NCBI GenBank assembly: GCA_964444975.1
Contig: CAYUJD010000082.1
Location: 1-17,223, forward strand
DNA length: 17,223 nt
DNA from: VBAS01 sp964444975
GTDB lineage: Bacteria > Bacteroidota > Bacteroidia > Chitinophagales > Chitinophagaceae
Reading direction: 5' to 3'
Position numbers and translations under genes: made by a program. The notes under the pieces were generated by a model. The model had not been told where the DNA came from, ran no database searches, and saw only the letters and a list, made by a program, of their open reading frames with translations. Below are positions 6,297-14,260 of the stretch, piece by piece (the stretch's first letter is position 1; every line of letters begins with the position of its first letter).

Positions 6297-8291
6297 ATGA
6301 AGAGGTTAATCTTTATCCTTATCGGAACTTGTTTCTTACTGCATGAACCGAATGCCCAGTTTACCCGCTACATGGTAAGGCTGAAAAACAAAGCCAATAA
6401 TCCCTTCACCCTCGCCAACCCCGCTGCTTATTTATCACAAAGAGCCATTGACCGGAGAATGCGATACGGCATTGCGCTTGACAGTACTGATTTGCCCGTG
6501 ACCCCTGCTTACGTTACCCAGATAAAGAACGTACCCAACGTGACAGTGCTGAATGTTTCAAAATGGCACAACAGCGTGGCTATTCAAACAACGGATGCAA
6601 ATGCCATAACCACGATTAACGGATTTTCATTTGTACAATCAGTGTCGGCCATTGCTGCACGAGCAACCAGCACAGGCAGAAAGTTTGAAACAACCGAACA
6701 GCCTTATATTCCGTCTGCACGAAGCACACAAACAACTGACTTTTTTAATTACGGCACGGGCTCATTTAATGAAATCAACCTGCACAGGGGCCAGTTTCTG
6801 CACAATGTGGGATTGCGTGGCCAGGGCATGCTCATAGCCATGCTCGATGCCGGCTACCTGAATTACACCACACTCGATGCCATGGACAGCATCATTGCCA
6901 ATAACCAGGTGCTGGACACATGGGATTTTTATTCAAACAACGCAACCGTTTCCGACGATCACCCGCATGGCATGCAATGCCTGTCCACCATGGCCGCCAA
7001 CCTGCCGGGTGTGTTTATCGGCAAAGCGCCAAAGGCAAATTTTTTACTCTACCGCACCGAAGATGTTTCAAGTGAATACCCGGTGGAAGAATTCAACATG
7101 GTGTGCGGCATGGAAAGAGCTGACAGCGCCGGCACTGATGTGATTTCCGCTTCATTGGGTTATTCTGAATTTGATAATGCCGCTTTCAATTATGTGTATG
7201 CAGATATGAATGGCAACAGTACCATCAGCGCTGTGGGCGCCGACCTGGCAGCCAAAAAGGGAATCCTGTTTGTTGTGGCAGCCGGTAATGAAGGAAACAC
7301 AGCGTGGCATTATATTCTTTCACCTGCCGATGCTGACAGTGTGCTGGCCGTTGGCGCTGTAAATAACAGCGGCGCGGTGGGTTCTTTTTCAAGTTATGGC
7401 CCCAGCAGCGACGGACAGGTAAAACCCGATGTGGCTTCCATTGGTGTTTCGGCTATGGTGCAATCAACTGCCAATACCGTTGTTACAAGCAACGGCACTT
7501 CCTTTGCCTGCCCCAATATGGCCGGGCTTGCCACTGCGCTCTGGCAAGGTTTTCCTGAATTCAACAATATGCGTATCATCCGTGCACTGCGTGAAGCCGG
7601 CAATCTTTCATCTTCGCCCAACGACCGCATCGGCTTCGGCATTCCTGATATGAAAAAGGCTTTCAACCAGCTGCTTGTTGATTTTGCTACAGCTACTGCC
7701 ACGCAAAACGGCTGCAGAATATTCATCAACTGGACAAGCAAGGACATAAGCACAGCCGGCATGAAGTATGAAGTGGAACGGAAAGCTCCCGGTGATACAG
7801 CGTTTATAAAAATTGCTGAGGTGAATCCATCGGCAGGAGGTATCCTGTCAAACCACAATTATGAATTTATCAATACACTGCCCACCGGCACATCGGGAAT
7901 TTTTTCATACCGTATCCGGCAGATTGTTGATACTTCTGCTGCCGGCTTCACGGCGCTTTATCTTGACACGGCCACAGTTACTATTGCTTCTCCCTGCGTG
8001 GTTACCGGCGTGGTAAACCCGGGCAACTATCAAAATTTTGTTTCGGTGCGGCCCAATCCTTCTGCGGGTAATTCTGCCACACTGGTAATTGAAACTGCAG
8101 AAGCAGTGTCTTCAATGCCCATCACCGTTTATGATATGAACGGCAGGCTGCTGATGCGCCTGCAGCAATCGAAAGGCCCGGGACGTGTAACCATTGAGCT
8201 GCCGGTGGGTAAACTGCCCAAAGGAAAATATTTCATCAATGTTTACAATAAAAACACACTGATGGCTACGGCCGAACTGCTCAGGTTATAA
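6297..8291 (+). CDS. Secreted S8 (subtilisin-like) serine protease with T9SS sorting domain
   Basis: This 664-residue exported protease has a signal peptide (1-19) ending in PNAQ. A propeptide-like region follows, with a LSQRAIDRR motif and a SKWHNSVAIQ stretch typical of Bacteroidota subtilases. In the peptidase S8 domain the catalytic triad is Asp184 (IAMLDAGY), His224 (DDHPHGM) and Ser402 (NGTSFACPNMAG), with oxyanion Asn331 (VAAGNEGN). Residues ~475-570 look like a beta-sandwich domain. Residues ~580-664 (VRPNPSAG..., VYDMNGRLL, GKYFINVYN) form a type A T9SS C-terminal signal, so it should be carried across the outer membrane by PorSS. The ATG at 6297 is chosen over an in-frame TTG at 6237 that overlaps the upstream lipoprotein gene and would precede the signal peptide by 20 residues. 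The stop overlaps the convergent methyltransferase gene by 6 bp. Confidence 0.95.
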   Translation: MKRLIFILIGTCFLLHEPNAQFTRYMVRLKNKANNPFTLANPAAYLSQRAIDRRMRYGIALDSTDLPVTPAYVTQIKNVPNVTVLNVSKWHNSVAIQTTDANAITTINGFSFVQSVSAIAARATSTGRKFETTEQPYIPSARSTQTTDFFNYGTGSFNEINLHRGQFLHNVGLRGQGMLIAMLDAGYLNYTTLDAMDSIIANNQVLDTWDFYSNNATVSDDHPHGMQCLSTMAANLPGVFIGKAPKANFLLYRTEDVSSEYPVEEFNMVCGMERADSAGTDVISASLGYSEFDNAAFNYVYADMNGNSTISAVGADLAAKKGILFVVAAGNEGNTAWHYILSPADADSVLAVGAVNNSGAVGSFSSYGPSSDGQVKPDVASIGVSAMVQSTANTVVTSNGTSFACPNMAGLATALWQGFPEFNNMRIIRALREAGNLSSSPNDRIGFGIPDMKKAFNQLLVDFATATATQNGCRIFINWTSKDISTAGMKYEVERKAPGDTAFIKIAEVNPSAGGILSNHNYEFINTLPTGTSGIFSYRIRQIVDTSAAGFTALYLDTATVTIASPCVVTGVVNPGNYQNFVSVRPNPSAGNSATLVIETAEAVSSMPITVYDMNGRLLMRLQQSKGPGRVTIELPVGKLPKGKYFINVYNKNTLMATAELLRL

Positions 8292-9467
8292 CGGTTTTTC
8301 CAGCACAGCTACAAACATCGAATCTGCTTTTTTATCATATCCCTGTAAGAGTTCCGCTTGGTTTAGCTGCAGGTAAAATTTCTCCCTGGCAAAATCCACC
8401 ACTTCTTCATTTTCCCTTTTAAAAACAGAGCAGGTAATGTAAATAAGCGAGCCGCCGGGCTGAAGATGAGGTATGATATGGGAAACAATTTTTTTTTGCA
8501 AAGTGGCGAACTCACCAATTTTTTTTTCATTGAAAAAATAAAGCTGCTCCGGGGTGCGGCTCCAGGTGCCGGAGCCTGTGCAGGGAACATCGGCAATGAT
8601 GATATCGGAGTCGTGAGTCATAAGTCGTGAGTCGTGAGTCAGATCAGCGACAAAGCTTTTGTAGTTTCTTATACCCGCCTTGTTAAATCTTTTTTTAAGA
8701 TTGACAAGAATGCTTTCCCTTACATCTGAAACTGTGAGTTCAATGTGCGGGTTCATGTCATAGACCATGATGGATTTGCCGCCGCTGCCGGCGCAGCAGT
8801 CCCAGAGGCTGATTTTTGATTTTGGATTTTTGATTTCGGATGTAATAAATTCCCCGGTTCTTTGAGAATTGTAATCCTGTATTACTGCTTCCTTGTCCAG
8901 TTCGATAACCGAATCAACTTTCGAATTGTTGGGGAGGGCAAGGCAGGTTTCAGAAATAGTTTTAGAATCAATTCCCGCCTGTCGCAGTTTTCTTTTTACA
9001 ATTTCTTCTTTCCCCGGCCGCAGGCGGAGAAATAAATCCGGCTGGATGAAAAATGACTCACAGAATTTTTTGTAATCAATCCCCTCGCTCAATTCATATT
9101 GCCAGGGAAAAACATTGAAAATTGCCCCGATTACTATCGGGGGAGCATTGAGCATTGAACATTTATTCCCCACATTAAGATTCGTACTTTCATTCCATAG
9201 CGACCTGAATTGCTGTAATATTTCGTCCGGCTCAGTTGAACACAGGAACAACCCCATTAAAATCCTTTCTTCCATGGCCAAATCTGCCGCCGCCTTTCCC
9301 AGCCGGAAAAAACAATAACACAAATGACTGATTTGCTTCCTGTCCCTTGAGCCGTATTTTTTATTGGCTGCAAAATATTTTTTCAGGAAAGATGCAAAGG
9401 GCTCATCGCCTTTGTAAATCCTTAAAATTTCCGCTGCTGAATTGAGGTATGAATGATAACGGCTCAC
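8286..9467 (-). CDS. RsmB/NOP-family rRNA (cytosine-C5) methyltransferase
   Basis: This 393-residue protein has an N-terminal NusB-like RNA-binding region (about 1-100, with YGSRDRKQISHLCYCFFRLG) and a C-terminal Rossmann SAM domain. Motif I is DCCAGSGGK (223-231). Motif IV is ADVPCTGSGTW with Cys296, and motif VI is YITCSVFK with Cys346; these are the paired cysteines of Fmu/Sun m5C methyltransferases, the motif VI cysteine being the usual nucleophile. The start is GTG at 9467-9465; no ATG is near. A TAnnTTTG-like box (TAAGTTTG, minus strand, 9479-9472) lies almost on the start, so the message could be nearly leaderless, but a -33 element is missing. The gene carries several in-frame segments made of simple or palindromic repeats (8608-8646, 8810-8843, 9125-9160). 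Target base uncertain. Confidence 0.92.
   Translation of the reverse strand: MSRYHSYLNSAAEILRIYKGDEPFASFLKKYFAANKKYGSRDRKQISHLCYCFFRLGKAAADLAMEERILMGLFLCSTEPDEILQQFRSLWNESTNLNVGNKCSMLNAPPIVIGAIFNVFPWQYELSEGIDYKKFCESFFIQPDLFLRLRPGKEEIVKRKLRQAGIDSKTISETCLALPNNSKVDSVIELDKEAVIQDYNSQRTGEFITSEIKNPKSKISLWDCCAGSGGKSIMVYDMNPHIELTVSDVRESILVNLKKRFNKAGIRNYKSFVADLTHDSRLMTHDSDIIIADVPCTGSGTWSRTPEQLYFFNEKKIGEFATLQKKIVSHIIPHLQPGGSLIYITCSVFKRENEEVVDFAREKFYLQLNQAELLQGYDKKADSMFVAVLEKPL
8608..8646. repeat. GTCGTGAGTCA stutter inside the methyltransferase gene
   Basis: Three to four imperfect copies of GTCGTGAGTCA/TAA-type units stand in tandem and encode LTHDSRLMTHDSD on the minus strand, in the loop before motif IV. 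The unit resembles the repeat at the end of mnmA and reads as intergenic filler captured into a coding frame. Confidence 0.7.
8810..8843. repeat. TGATTTT(T/GG)GATTT stutter inside the methyltransferase gene
   Basis: Near-tandem TGATTTTTGATTTTGGA units encode SEIKNPKSKIS just before SAM motif I. The same word style (AAAATCAAAATTC) appears in the sucA-sucB spacer at 10803-10868, which is non-coding. Confidence 0.65.
9125..9142. repeat. CCCCGAT/ATCGGGG palindrome inside the methyltransferase gene
   Basis: CCCCGAT (9125-9131), loop TACT, ATCGGGG (9136-9142) is a perfect 7-bp palindrome in coding sequence, encoding part of APPIVIGAI. It is followed by a GAGCATTGAGCATTGAAC stutter (9143-9160). Its core matches the palindrome at 831-848. 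Confidence 0.75.
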
Positions 9468-9483
9468 CCGGCAAACTTAAAAT

Positions 9484-9510
9484 GAAAAAAGCGATCCGTA
9501 TCAGACCGCT
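9484..9510 (-). terminator. Intrinsic terminator of the sucAB operon
   Basis: On the minus strand AGCGGTCT (9510-9503) pairs with GGATCGCT (9497-9490) around GATAC, with two G-U pairs, and a T-run follows (9489-9484). It lies between the sucB stop and the methyltransferase start and ends the sucAB transcript. Confidence 0.75.
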
Positions 9511-9545
9511 GTAGTTAAACATTGAAAGTTAATCAGCAGGGGACA

Positions 9546-10787
9546 TTACAGCTCCAGCAAAGTTCTTACCGGATCTTTCCCAAACAGCAACTGTTCGGGG
9601 TTTTCCAGCAGTTCTTTAACCCTTACCAAAAAACTCACCGATTCCCGGCCGTCAATAATGCGATGATCATAACTCAAGGCCACATACATCATCGGTTTAA
9701 TCACTACCTGGCCGTTCAGTGCAATGGGTCTTTCTTCAATTTTGTGCATACCCAGTATGGCGCTTTGGGGAATATTGATGATGGGTGTGCTGAGCAATGA
9801 ACCGAATACGCCACCATTGGTGATGGTAAAGGTGCCGCCGGCCAAATCTTCGGTTGTCAGCTTACTGTCTCTTGCTTTGGTGGCCAGTTCCACCACTTTC
9901 TTTTCAATATCCGCCATGCTGAGGCTTTCGGCATTTCTGATTACCGGTACAGTCAAACCCCTTGGAGTGGAAACGGCAATTGAAACATCGCAGTACTCAT
10001 GGTAAACAATATTATCACCGTCAATGTAGGCATTCACCGAGTGCCACTCCTGTAATGCAAAACAACTGGCCTTTACAAAAAAGCTCATGAAGCCCAGGTT
10101 TACGCCATGCATTTCTTTAAACCTATCCTTGTACTTACTCCTGATGTCCATCACCGGCTGCATGTTCACTTCGTTGAAGGTGGTGAGCATGGCGGTGGTG
10201 TTTTTGGCCTCCACCAGCCGGCGGCTGATAGTTTTGCGCAGGTTGCTCATCCGCTCCGGTCGTTCGTTTCTTGAAAATAGCTCAGCGCCGGGTTTCCTGC
10301 CCGGACTGCCCAGAGCAGCCAGTACATCTTCTTTTACAATTTTTCCTTCAGGCCCCGAGGGAGTAATTTTTTTCGGGTCCACCTTTTTGTCGGCAATGAT
10401 TGCTGCAGCAACGGGAGTTGCTTTGATATCTGTTACCGGTTGCAGGTTTACGCTTACCGGTTTTTCTTCGGCGGCCATCTCACCCTTTGCGCCGGCCTTT
10501 ACTTTTTTCTTTTCCTCAGCAGGCTTCCCATTGGTGGCTGCGGGCTTTGCAGACTTTTCATCAATTGAAGCCAGCACATCGCCGATTTTAATGGTATCTC
10601 CTTCATTGATGGCGGCCAGTTTGATAATACCCGCCTGCTCGGCATTCACTTCAAAAGTGGCTTTCTCGCTTTCCAGCTCGGCAATCACTTCGTCTCTTTC
10701 CACGTAGTCGCCATCCTTCTTTATCCATTTCAGTAATGTCACTTCGCTGATGGATTCCCCAACCGTCGGTACCTTAATGTCTATCAT
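9546..10787 (-). CDS. sucB: 2-oxoglutarate dehydrogenase E2, dihydrolipoyllysine succinyltransferase
   Basis: This 413-residue core subunit of the 2-oxoglutarate dehydrogenase complex transfers the succinyl group from lipoate to CoA in the TCA cycle. The single N-terminal lipoyl domain (about 1-75) carries the lipoylation site Lys42 in ELESEKATFEV. A flexible Ala/Lys/Glu/Pro-rich linker follows (~78-115). The peripheral subunit-binding domain lies at ~124-160 (KKITPSGPEGKIVKEDVLAAL). The C-terminal catalytic domain starts near MSNLRKTISRRLVEAK (180-195) and ends with the active-site motif YDHRIIDGRE (His375, Asp379). Length and single lipoyl domain fit SucB rather than pyruvate dehydrogenase E2. 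It lies 93 nt downstream of sucA on the same strand. No lpd (E3) gene is in the window. Confidence 0.97.
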   Translation of the reverse strand: MIDIKVPTVGESISEVTLLKWIKKDGDYVERDEVIAELESEKATFEVNAEQAGIIKLAAINEGDTIKIGDVLASIDEKSAKPAATNGKPAEEKKKVKAGAKGEMAAEEKPVSVNLQPVTDIKATPVAAAIIADKKVDPKKITPSGPEGKIVKEDVLAALGSPGRKPGAELFSRNERPERMSNLRKTISRRLVEAKNTTAMLTTFNEVNMQPVMDIRSKYKDRFKEMHGVNLGFMSFFVKASCFALQEWHSVNAYIDGDNIVYHEYCDVSIAVSTPRGLTVPVIRNAESLSMADIEKKVVELATKARDSKLTTEDLAGGTFTITNGGVFGSLLSTPIINIPQSAILGMHKIEERPIALNGQVVIKPMMYVALSYDHRIIDGRESVSFLVRVKELLENPEQLLFGKDPVRTLLEL

Positions 10788-10802
10788 GTAACTTTTATTT
10801 GG

Positions 10803-10868
10803 AAATCAAAATTCTAAAGTAAAAAATAAAAAACAAGCGTCCTGAGGTTTTCTTTTGAATTTTGATTT
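10803..10868. repeat. 12-bp inverted repeat in the sucA-sucB spacer
   Basis: AAATCAAAATTC (10803-10814) is a perfect inverted match to GAATTTTGATTT (10857-10868), and the 42 nt between are mostly A/T with a small CCTGAGG core. The arms extend as A/T-rich stutter (GTAAAAAATAAAAAAC and TTTTACTTTTTAC). The structure lies within the operon transcript and could fold as a long weak hairpin affecting processing or relative expression of E1 and E2. It is not followed by a T-run in either direction that would make it a clean terminator. Confidence 0.6.
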
Positions 10869-10880
10869 TTTACTTTTTAC

Positions 10881-13649
10881 TTAAATACTAAATGCCGTCT
10901 CAATAATTTCGCCCTGCTCCTGCACATGCACTTTTGCATAGCCAGTGGCCGTTGCTGCCGATGGTTGCCTGCTTATCACTCCGTAATTAATGCTTTGCAG
11001 ATTCATCTTCAGGAATGATGCGGCTCCCATATTCAGCGGTTCTTCCTGTACCCAGAACCAGGCCGCCTTGCTGTATTTCCAGTAAAGCGCTTCCAGCTGT
11101 TTCAGCGGCAGCGGATACAATTGTTCCAGGCGAATGATGGCCACATCCTTCCTGTTATCCTTTTGCTGTTTTTCCGCCAGGTCGAAATAAATTTTACCGG
11201 AGCAAAACAAAACTTTTTTTACAGCAGCAGCTGCAGCTATAAACGGGTCATCCATGGTTTCCCTGAAGCTTCCGCCGGTAAATTCTTCTTTTATTGAATG
11301 CGTTCCGGGATGACGAAGATTGGCTTTGGGTGAAAAATTAACCAGCGGTTTGCGGAACGGCCATGCCAGCTGGCGCCGGAGTGCATGGAATAAATTAGCC
11401 GCCGTAGTAATGTTGGTCACCACGATATTCAGCTCCGCACACAGCTGTAAAAACCTTTCCAGCCTGGCGCTGCTGTGTTCGGGCCCCTGTCCTTCGTAGC
11501 CATGCGGCAGCAGCATGACGATGCCGTTCATGCGGTTCCACTTTTGCTCGCCGGAAGTAATGAACTGGTCAATCAGGGTCTGCGCCCCGTTGCTGAAATC
11601 GCCAAACTGTGCTTCCCACAATACAAGCGCATTCGGATTGGCCAAAGCATACCCGTATTCAAAACCCAGCACCCCGTATTCGCTCAGCAGCGAATTATAA
11701 ATTCTGAATTTGCCGGTGGCGCCCGGTATTTCACTTAAGCGGTTGTACGTTTTATCATTGCTTTCATCACGCAGCACGGCGTGGCGGTGGCTGAAAGTGC
11801 CCCGCTGCACATCCTGCCCGCTCATGCGCACATCTTTACCGTCAAGCAACAGGCTCCCGTAGGCAAGCAGTTCTGCCGTAGCCCAGTCAATTTTATTTTC
11901 CGACTGAAAAAGCTTCAGCTTGTCCTGGATAATCTTTTCTACTTTGCGCAGCGGTTTGAAACCGGCCGGCGACATCATGATGGCATCAAAAACCGTTTTA
12001 AAATTTTCTTCGCTGATGGCGGTAAGGGGAGAACTATCAAAATCTTCCGGCGTAGCACGGCGCAGTTTCTTCCACTCCAGTTCCGGCGGCTGGTAATGGT
12101 ATGGCAAAGGATTCTGTTTTACTTCATCCAGCCGCTCCTGCAGGTCGGCCCAGAATTTTTTCTCCATCTCTTTGGCCAGTGCCTGTGCATCTTCTTCACC
12201 ATTTTCCAAAAGTTGTTTTACATACACCTCCCGCGGGTTGGGATGTTTATCAATAAGCGAATACAGGTGCGGCTGTGTAAACTTGGGGTCATCGCCTTCA
12301 TTGTGACCATGACGGCGGTAGCAAACCATGTCAACAAAAATATCCGAATTAAATTTTTGCCTGAAGCGGGTAGCTAACTCCACGCATTTCACCACTGCCT
12401 CGGGGTCATCACCATTCACATGCAGTACCGGCGCCTGAATGGCCGCCGCCAATGATGTGCAGTAATCAGAACTTCTTCCCTCGTCAAAATCGGTGGTAAA
12501 GCCAATCTGGTTGTTGATGATAAAATGAATGGTGCCGCCGGTGTAATAACCCAGCAGGTAACTCATCTGCAGCACTTCGTACACAATGCCCTGCCCGGCA
12601 ATGGATGCATCACCATGAATCAGTATGGGAAGTATTTTTTTGTACCTGCTTTCATACATCACATCGGCCTTGGCTCTTGAAAAACCCACCACCACCGGGT
12701 TCACTGCTTCCAGGTGCGATGGGTTGGGCATCAGCTTCAGGTGCATGGTGGCGCCGTCGCTGGTCTGCACTTCACTGCCGTAACCCATGTGATACTTCAC
12801 ATCGCCGCTGCCCATTGTCTGGTCCAGCTTGGCTGTACCTTCAAACTCGCTGAAGATTTGTTCATAGGTTTTGCCCATGATGTTGGCCAGCACATTCAGC
12901 CGGCCGCGGTGGGCCATACCTATCACTACTTCATGCACATCGTTGGCAGCGGCTGTATTAATGATTGCATCAAGGGCTGCAATGGTGGTTTCGCCGCCTT
13001 CCAGCGAGAACCGCTTTTGCCCCACGTATTTTGTATGCAGAAATTTTTCAAATATCACACCCTGGTTCAGCTTTTCCAGAATGCGGCGGCGCTTTTCCAG
13101 CGGCAGCGGCTCATGAAATTCTTTTTCCATGGCACGGGTCAGCCAGTCAATCTTTTCCTGGCTGCTGATGTACTTGAACTCTATGCCCACATGACGGGCA
13201 TAACATTGCTCCAGGTGTGCAATAATATTTCGCAACGTAGTGGTACCAAGCCCTATTAAACTGCCTGCATGAAAAGTTTCATCCAGGTCGGCTTCAGTAA
13301 ATCCGAAAAATTCAATGTTGAGATTGGCGCCCCTGTCTTTACGTTTCCGTATCGGGTTGGTTTTAGCAACCAGGTGGCCTTTGTTGCGGTAGCCAAGTAT
13401 CATCCGGTACACGTTCAGCTCCCGCTGCCAGTTTATAGTTGCCGGAGTTTCCGGCCCAATGGCAACCTCTTCGGCCACCGGCGAGCCGTTCCCCTTTTTT
13501 GCCGGCGCCGAACTGGATACCGCAAAATCAAATCCTTCAAAAAATTTTCTTAGTTCCGGGTCTATGCTTTCGGGATTTTTTACAAAGTCCCGGTACAAAT
13601 TTTCTACAAATGCCGGATGCTGGCTGGTGATATACTGGAAATCCTTCAT
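10881..13649 (-). CDS. sucA: 2-oxoglutarate dehydrogenase E1 component
   Basis: This 922-residue thiamine-diphosphate enzyme decarboxylates 2-oxoglutarate and succinylates the lipoyl group of SucB. The N-terminal segment (SQHPAFVENLYRDFVKNPESID, about 9-30) matches the E2-docking helix seen in SucA proteins. Active-site motifs are GMAHRGRLNVL (His247 region), HGDASIAGQGIVYE, CYRRHGHNEGDDP and, in the second transketolase domain, LWEAQFGDFSNGAQ. Length is close to the E. coli protein (933). The ATG at 13649 begins MKDFQYITSQHP, which fits the family's N-terminus. It is first in a minus-strand operon with sucB and divergent from rpsT. A 10-bp GC-rich hairpin lies in its probable leader, 22 nt before the start. 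Confidence 0.98.
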   Translation of the reverse strand: MKDFQYITSQHPAFVENLYRDFVKNPESIDPELRKFFEGFDFAVSSSAPAKKGNGSPVAEEVAIGPETPATINWQRELNVYRMILGYRNKGHLVAKTNPIRKRKDRGANLNIEFFGFTEADLDETFHAGSLIGLGTTTLRNIIAHLEQCYARHVGIEFKYISSQEKIDWLTRAMEKEFHEPLPLEKRRRILEKLNQGVIFEKFLHTKYVGQKRFSLEGGETTIAALDAIINTAAANDVHEVVIGMAHRGRLNVLANIMGKTYEQIFSEFEGTAKLDQTMGSGDVKYHMGYGSEVQTSDGATMHLKLMPNPSHLEAVNPVVVGFSRAKADVMYESRYKKILPILIHGDASIAGQGIVYEVLQMSYLLGYYTGGTIHFIINNQIGFTTDFDEGRSSDYCTSLAAAIQAPVLHVNGDDPEAVVKCVELATRFRQKFNSDIFVDMVCYRRHGHNEGDDPKFTQPHLYSLIDKHPNPREVYVKQLLENGEEDAQALAKEMEKKFWADLQERLDEVKQNPLPYHYQPPELEWKKLRRATPEDFDSSPLTAISEENFKTVFDAIMMSPAGFKPLRKVEKIIQDKLKLFQSENKIDWATAELLAYGSLLLDGKDVRMSGQDVQRGTFSHRHAVLRDESNDKTYNRLSEIPGATGKFRIYNSLLSEYGVLGFEYGYALANPNALVLWEAQFGDFSNGAQTLIDQFITSGEQKWNRMNGIVMLLPHGYEGQGPEHSSARLERFLQLCAELNIVVTNITTAANLFHALRRQLAWPFRKPLVNFSPKANLRHPGTHSIKEEFTGGSFRETMDDPFIAAAAAVKKVLFCSGKIYFDLAEKQQKDNRKDVAIIRLEQLYPLPLKQLEALYWKYSKAAWFWVQEEPLNMGAASFLKMNLQSINYGVISRQPSAATATGYAKVHVQEQGEIIETAFSI

Positions 13650-13670
13650 TGCAATGTTCTCAATTCATTT

Positions 13671-13695
13671 CCCCCTCTCCGTACAGGAGAGGGGG
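13671..13695. repeat. CCCCCTCTCC/GGAGAGGGGG hairpin in the sucA leader
   Basis: CCCCCTCTCC (13671-13680), loop GTACA, GGAGAGGGGG (13686-13695) is a perfect 10-bp inverted repeat followed by CTGGGGGGTGAGG. Hairpins of this form are known dispersed intergenic repeats in several bacterial groups. Here it lies 22 nt before the sucA start and downstream of the likely promoter, so it would be in the mRNA leader. Confidence 0.75.
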
Positions 13696-13711
13696 CTGGG
13701 GGGTGAGGATG

Positions 13712-13745
13712 CAAATATCTGCCAAAAAAACCGAATCTGTTCCAA
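13712..13745 (-). promoter_or_regulatory. Possible promoter of sucAB
   Basis: On the minus strand TTG (13745-13743) is followed after 23 nt by GATATTTG (13719-13712), one mismatch from TAnnTTTG. This would place the start of transcription upstream of the GC-rich hairpin. The remainder of the 278-nt sucA-rpsT intergenic region, about 13746-13870, holds no gene that I can see. Confidence 0.4.
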
Positions 13746-13875
13746 TTTAAAAAGGCAGTAATTTTTTGTTGCCGGCTGCAAATCCCTGAGCATCACCTGT
13801 TGCGACGCTCCGTTCAACGTTCGGTAATCCTATTCGGCTATTTCAATTCCGGCATTGATTTTCTCAATTTACTTT

Positions 13876-13905
13876 TTGCCATTTAATGCCCTCGCCCTAC
13901 CTTTG
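13876..13905 (+). promoter_or_regulatory. Promoter of rpsT (Bacteroidota -33/-7)
   Basis: TTTTTG ending at 13878 provides a -33 element and TACCTTTG (13898-13905) a perfect TAnnTTTG -7 element, with a 19-nt spacer after TTG. The rpsT ATG lies 22 nt downstream, giving a short leader. Of the promoter candidates in the window this is the best match. Confidence 0.7.
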
Positions 13906-13927
13906 CCCTCCTTAAAAATTAAAGTAA

Positions 13928-14182
13928 ATGGCTAATCACCGAGCAACAAAAAAAGATGTTCGCCAGTCGGCCAAACGCCGCGAAAAAAACCGTTATTATG
14001 GTAAAACCACCCGCAATACTATCAACGATCTGCGGGCTTTGACCAGCAAAAAAGAAGCAGTTGAAAACCTGCCTGCCACCATCGCCATGATTGACAAACT
14101 GGCCAGGCGGGGCGTGATACATAAAAACAAAGCCGCCAACCTGAAAAGCGGTCTGGTAAAAAAGGTGAACGCATTGAAATAG
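13928..14182 (+). CDS. rpsT: 30S ribosomal protein S20
   Basis: This 84-residue, strongly basic protein binds 16S rRNA early in small-subunit assembly. The start MANHRATKKDVRQSAKRREKNRYY and the ending HKNKAANLKSGLVKKVNALK are the S20 signatures (usual form HKN.A.R.KS.L...). Length is typical (about 84-90). It is a single-gene unit, with a good promoter just upstream and a terminator 27 nt downstream, divergent from sucA. No Shine-Dalgarno sequence is visible before the ATG (AAATTAAAGTAA). Confidence 0.98.
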   Translation: MANHRATKKDVRQSAKRREKNRYYGKTTRNTINDLRALTSKKEAVENLPATIAMIDKLARRGVIHKNKAANLKSGLVKKVNALK

Positions 14183-14205
14183 TTTAAAAGCAATTTTTTT
14201 TTTAT

Positions 14206-14236
14206 AAAAGGCATTCCATACCGGGATGCCTTTTTT
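14206..14236 (+). terminator. Intrinsic terminator after rpsT
   Basis: GGCATTCC (14210-14217) pairs with GGGATGCC (14223-14230) around ATACC, with one G-U pair, and is followed by six T residues. It is preceded by AAAA and lies between rpsT and the carboxypeptidase gene. Confidence 0.85.
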
Positions 14237-14260
14237 ACTTTTAGCCACTAAACAAATGAC

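Noticed and set aside
11781..12377. 198-codon + strand frame opposite sucA (and several others at 10087-13259)
   Set aside because: These are antisense shadows of sucA and sucB, whose family motifs on the minus strand are unmistakable.
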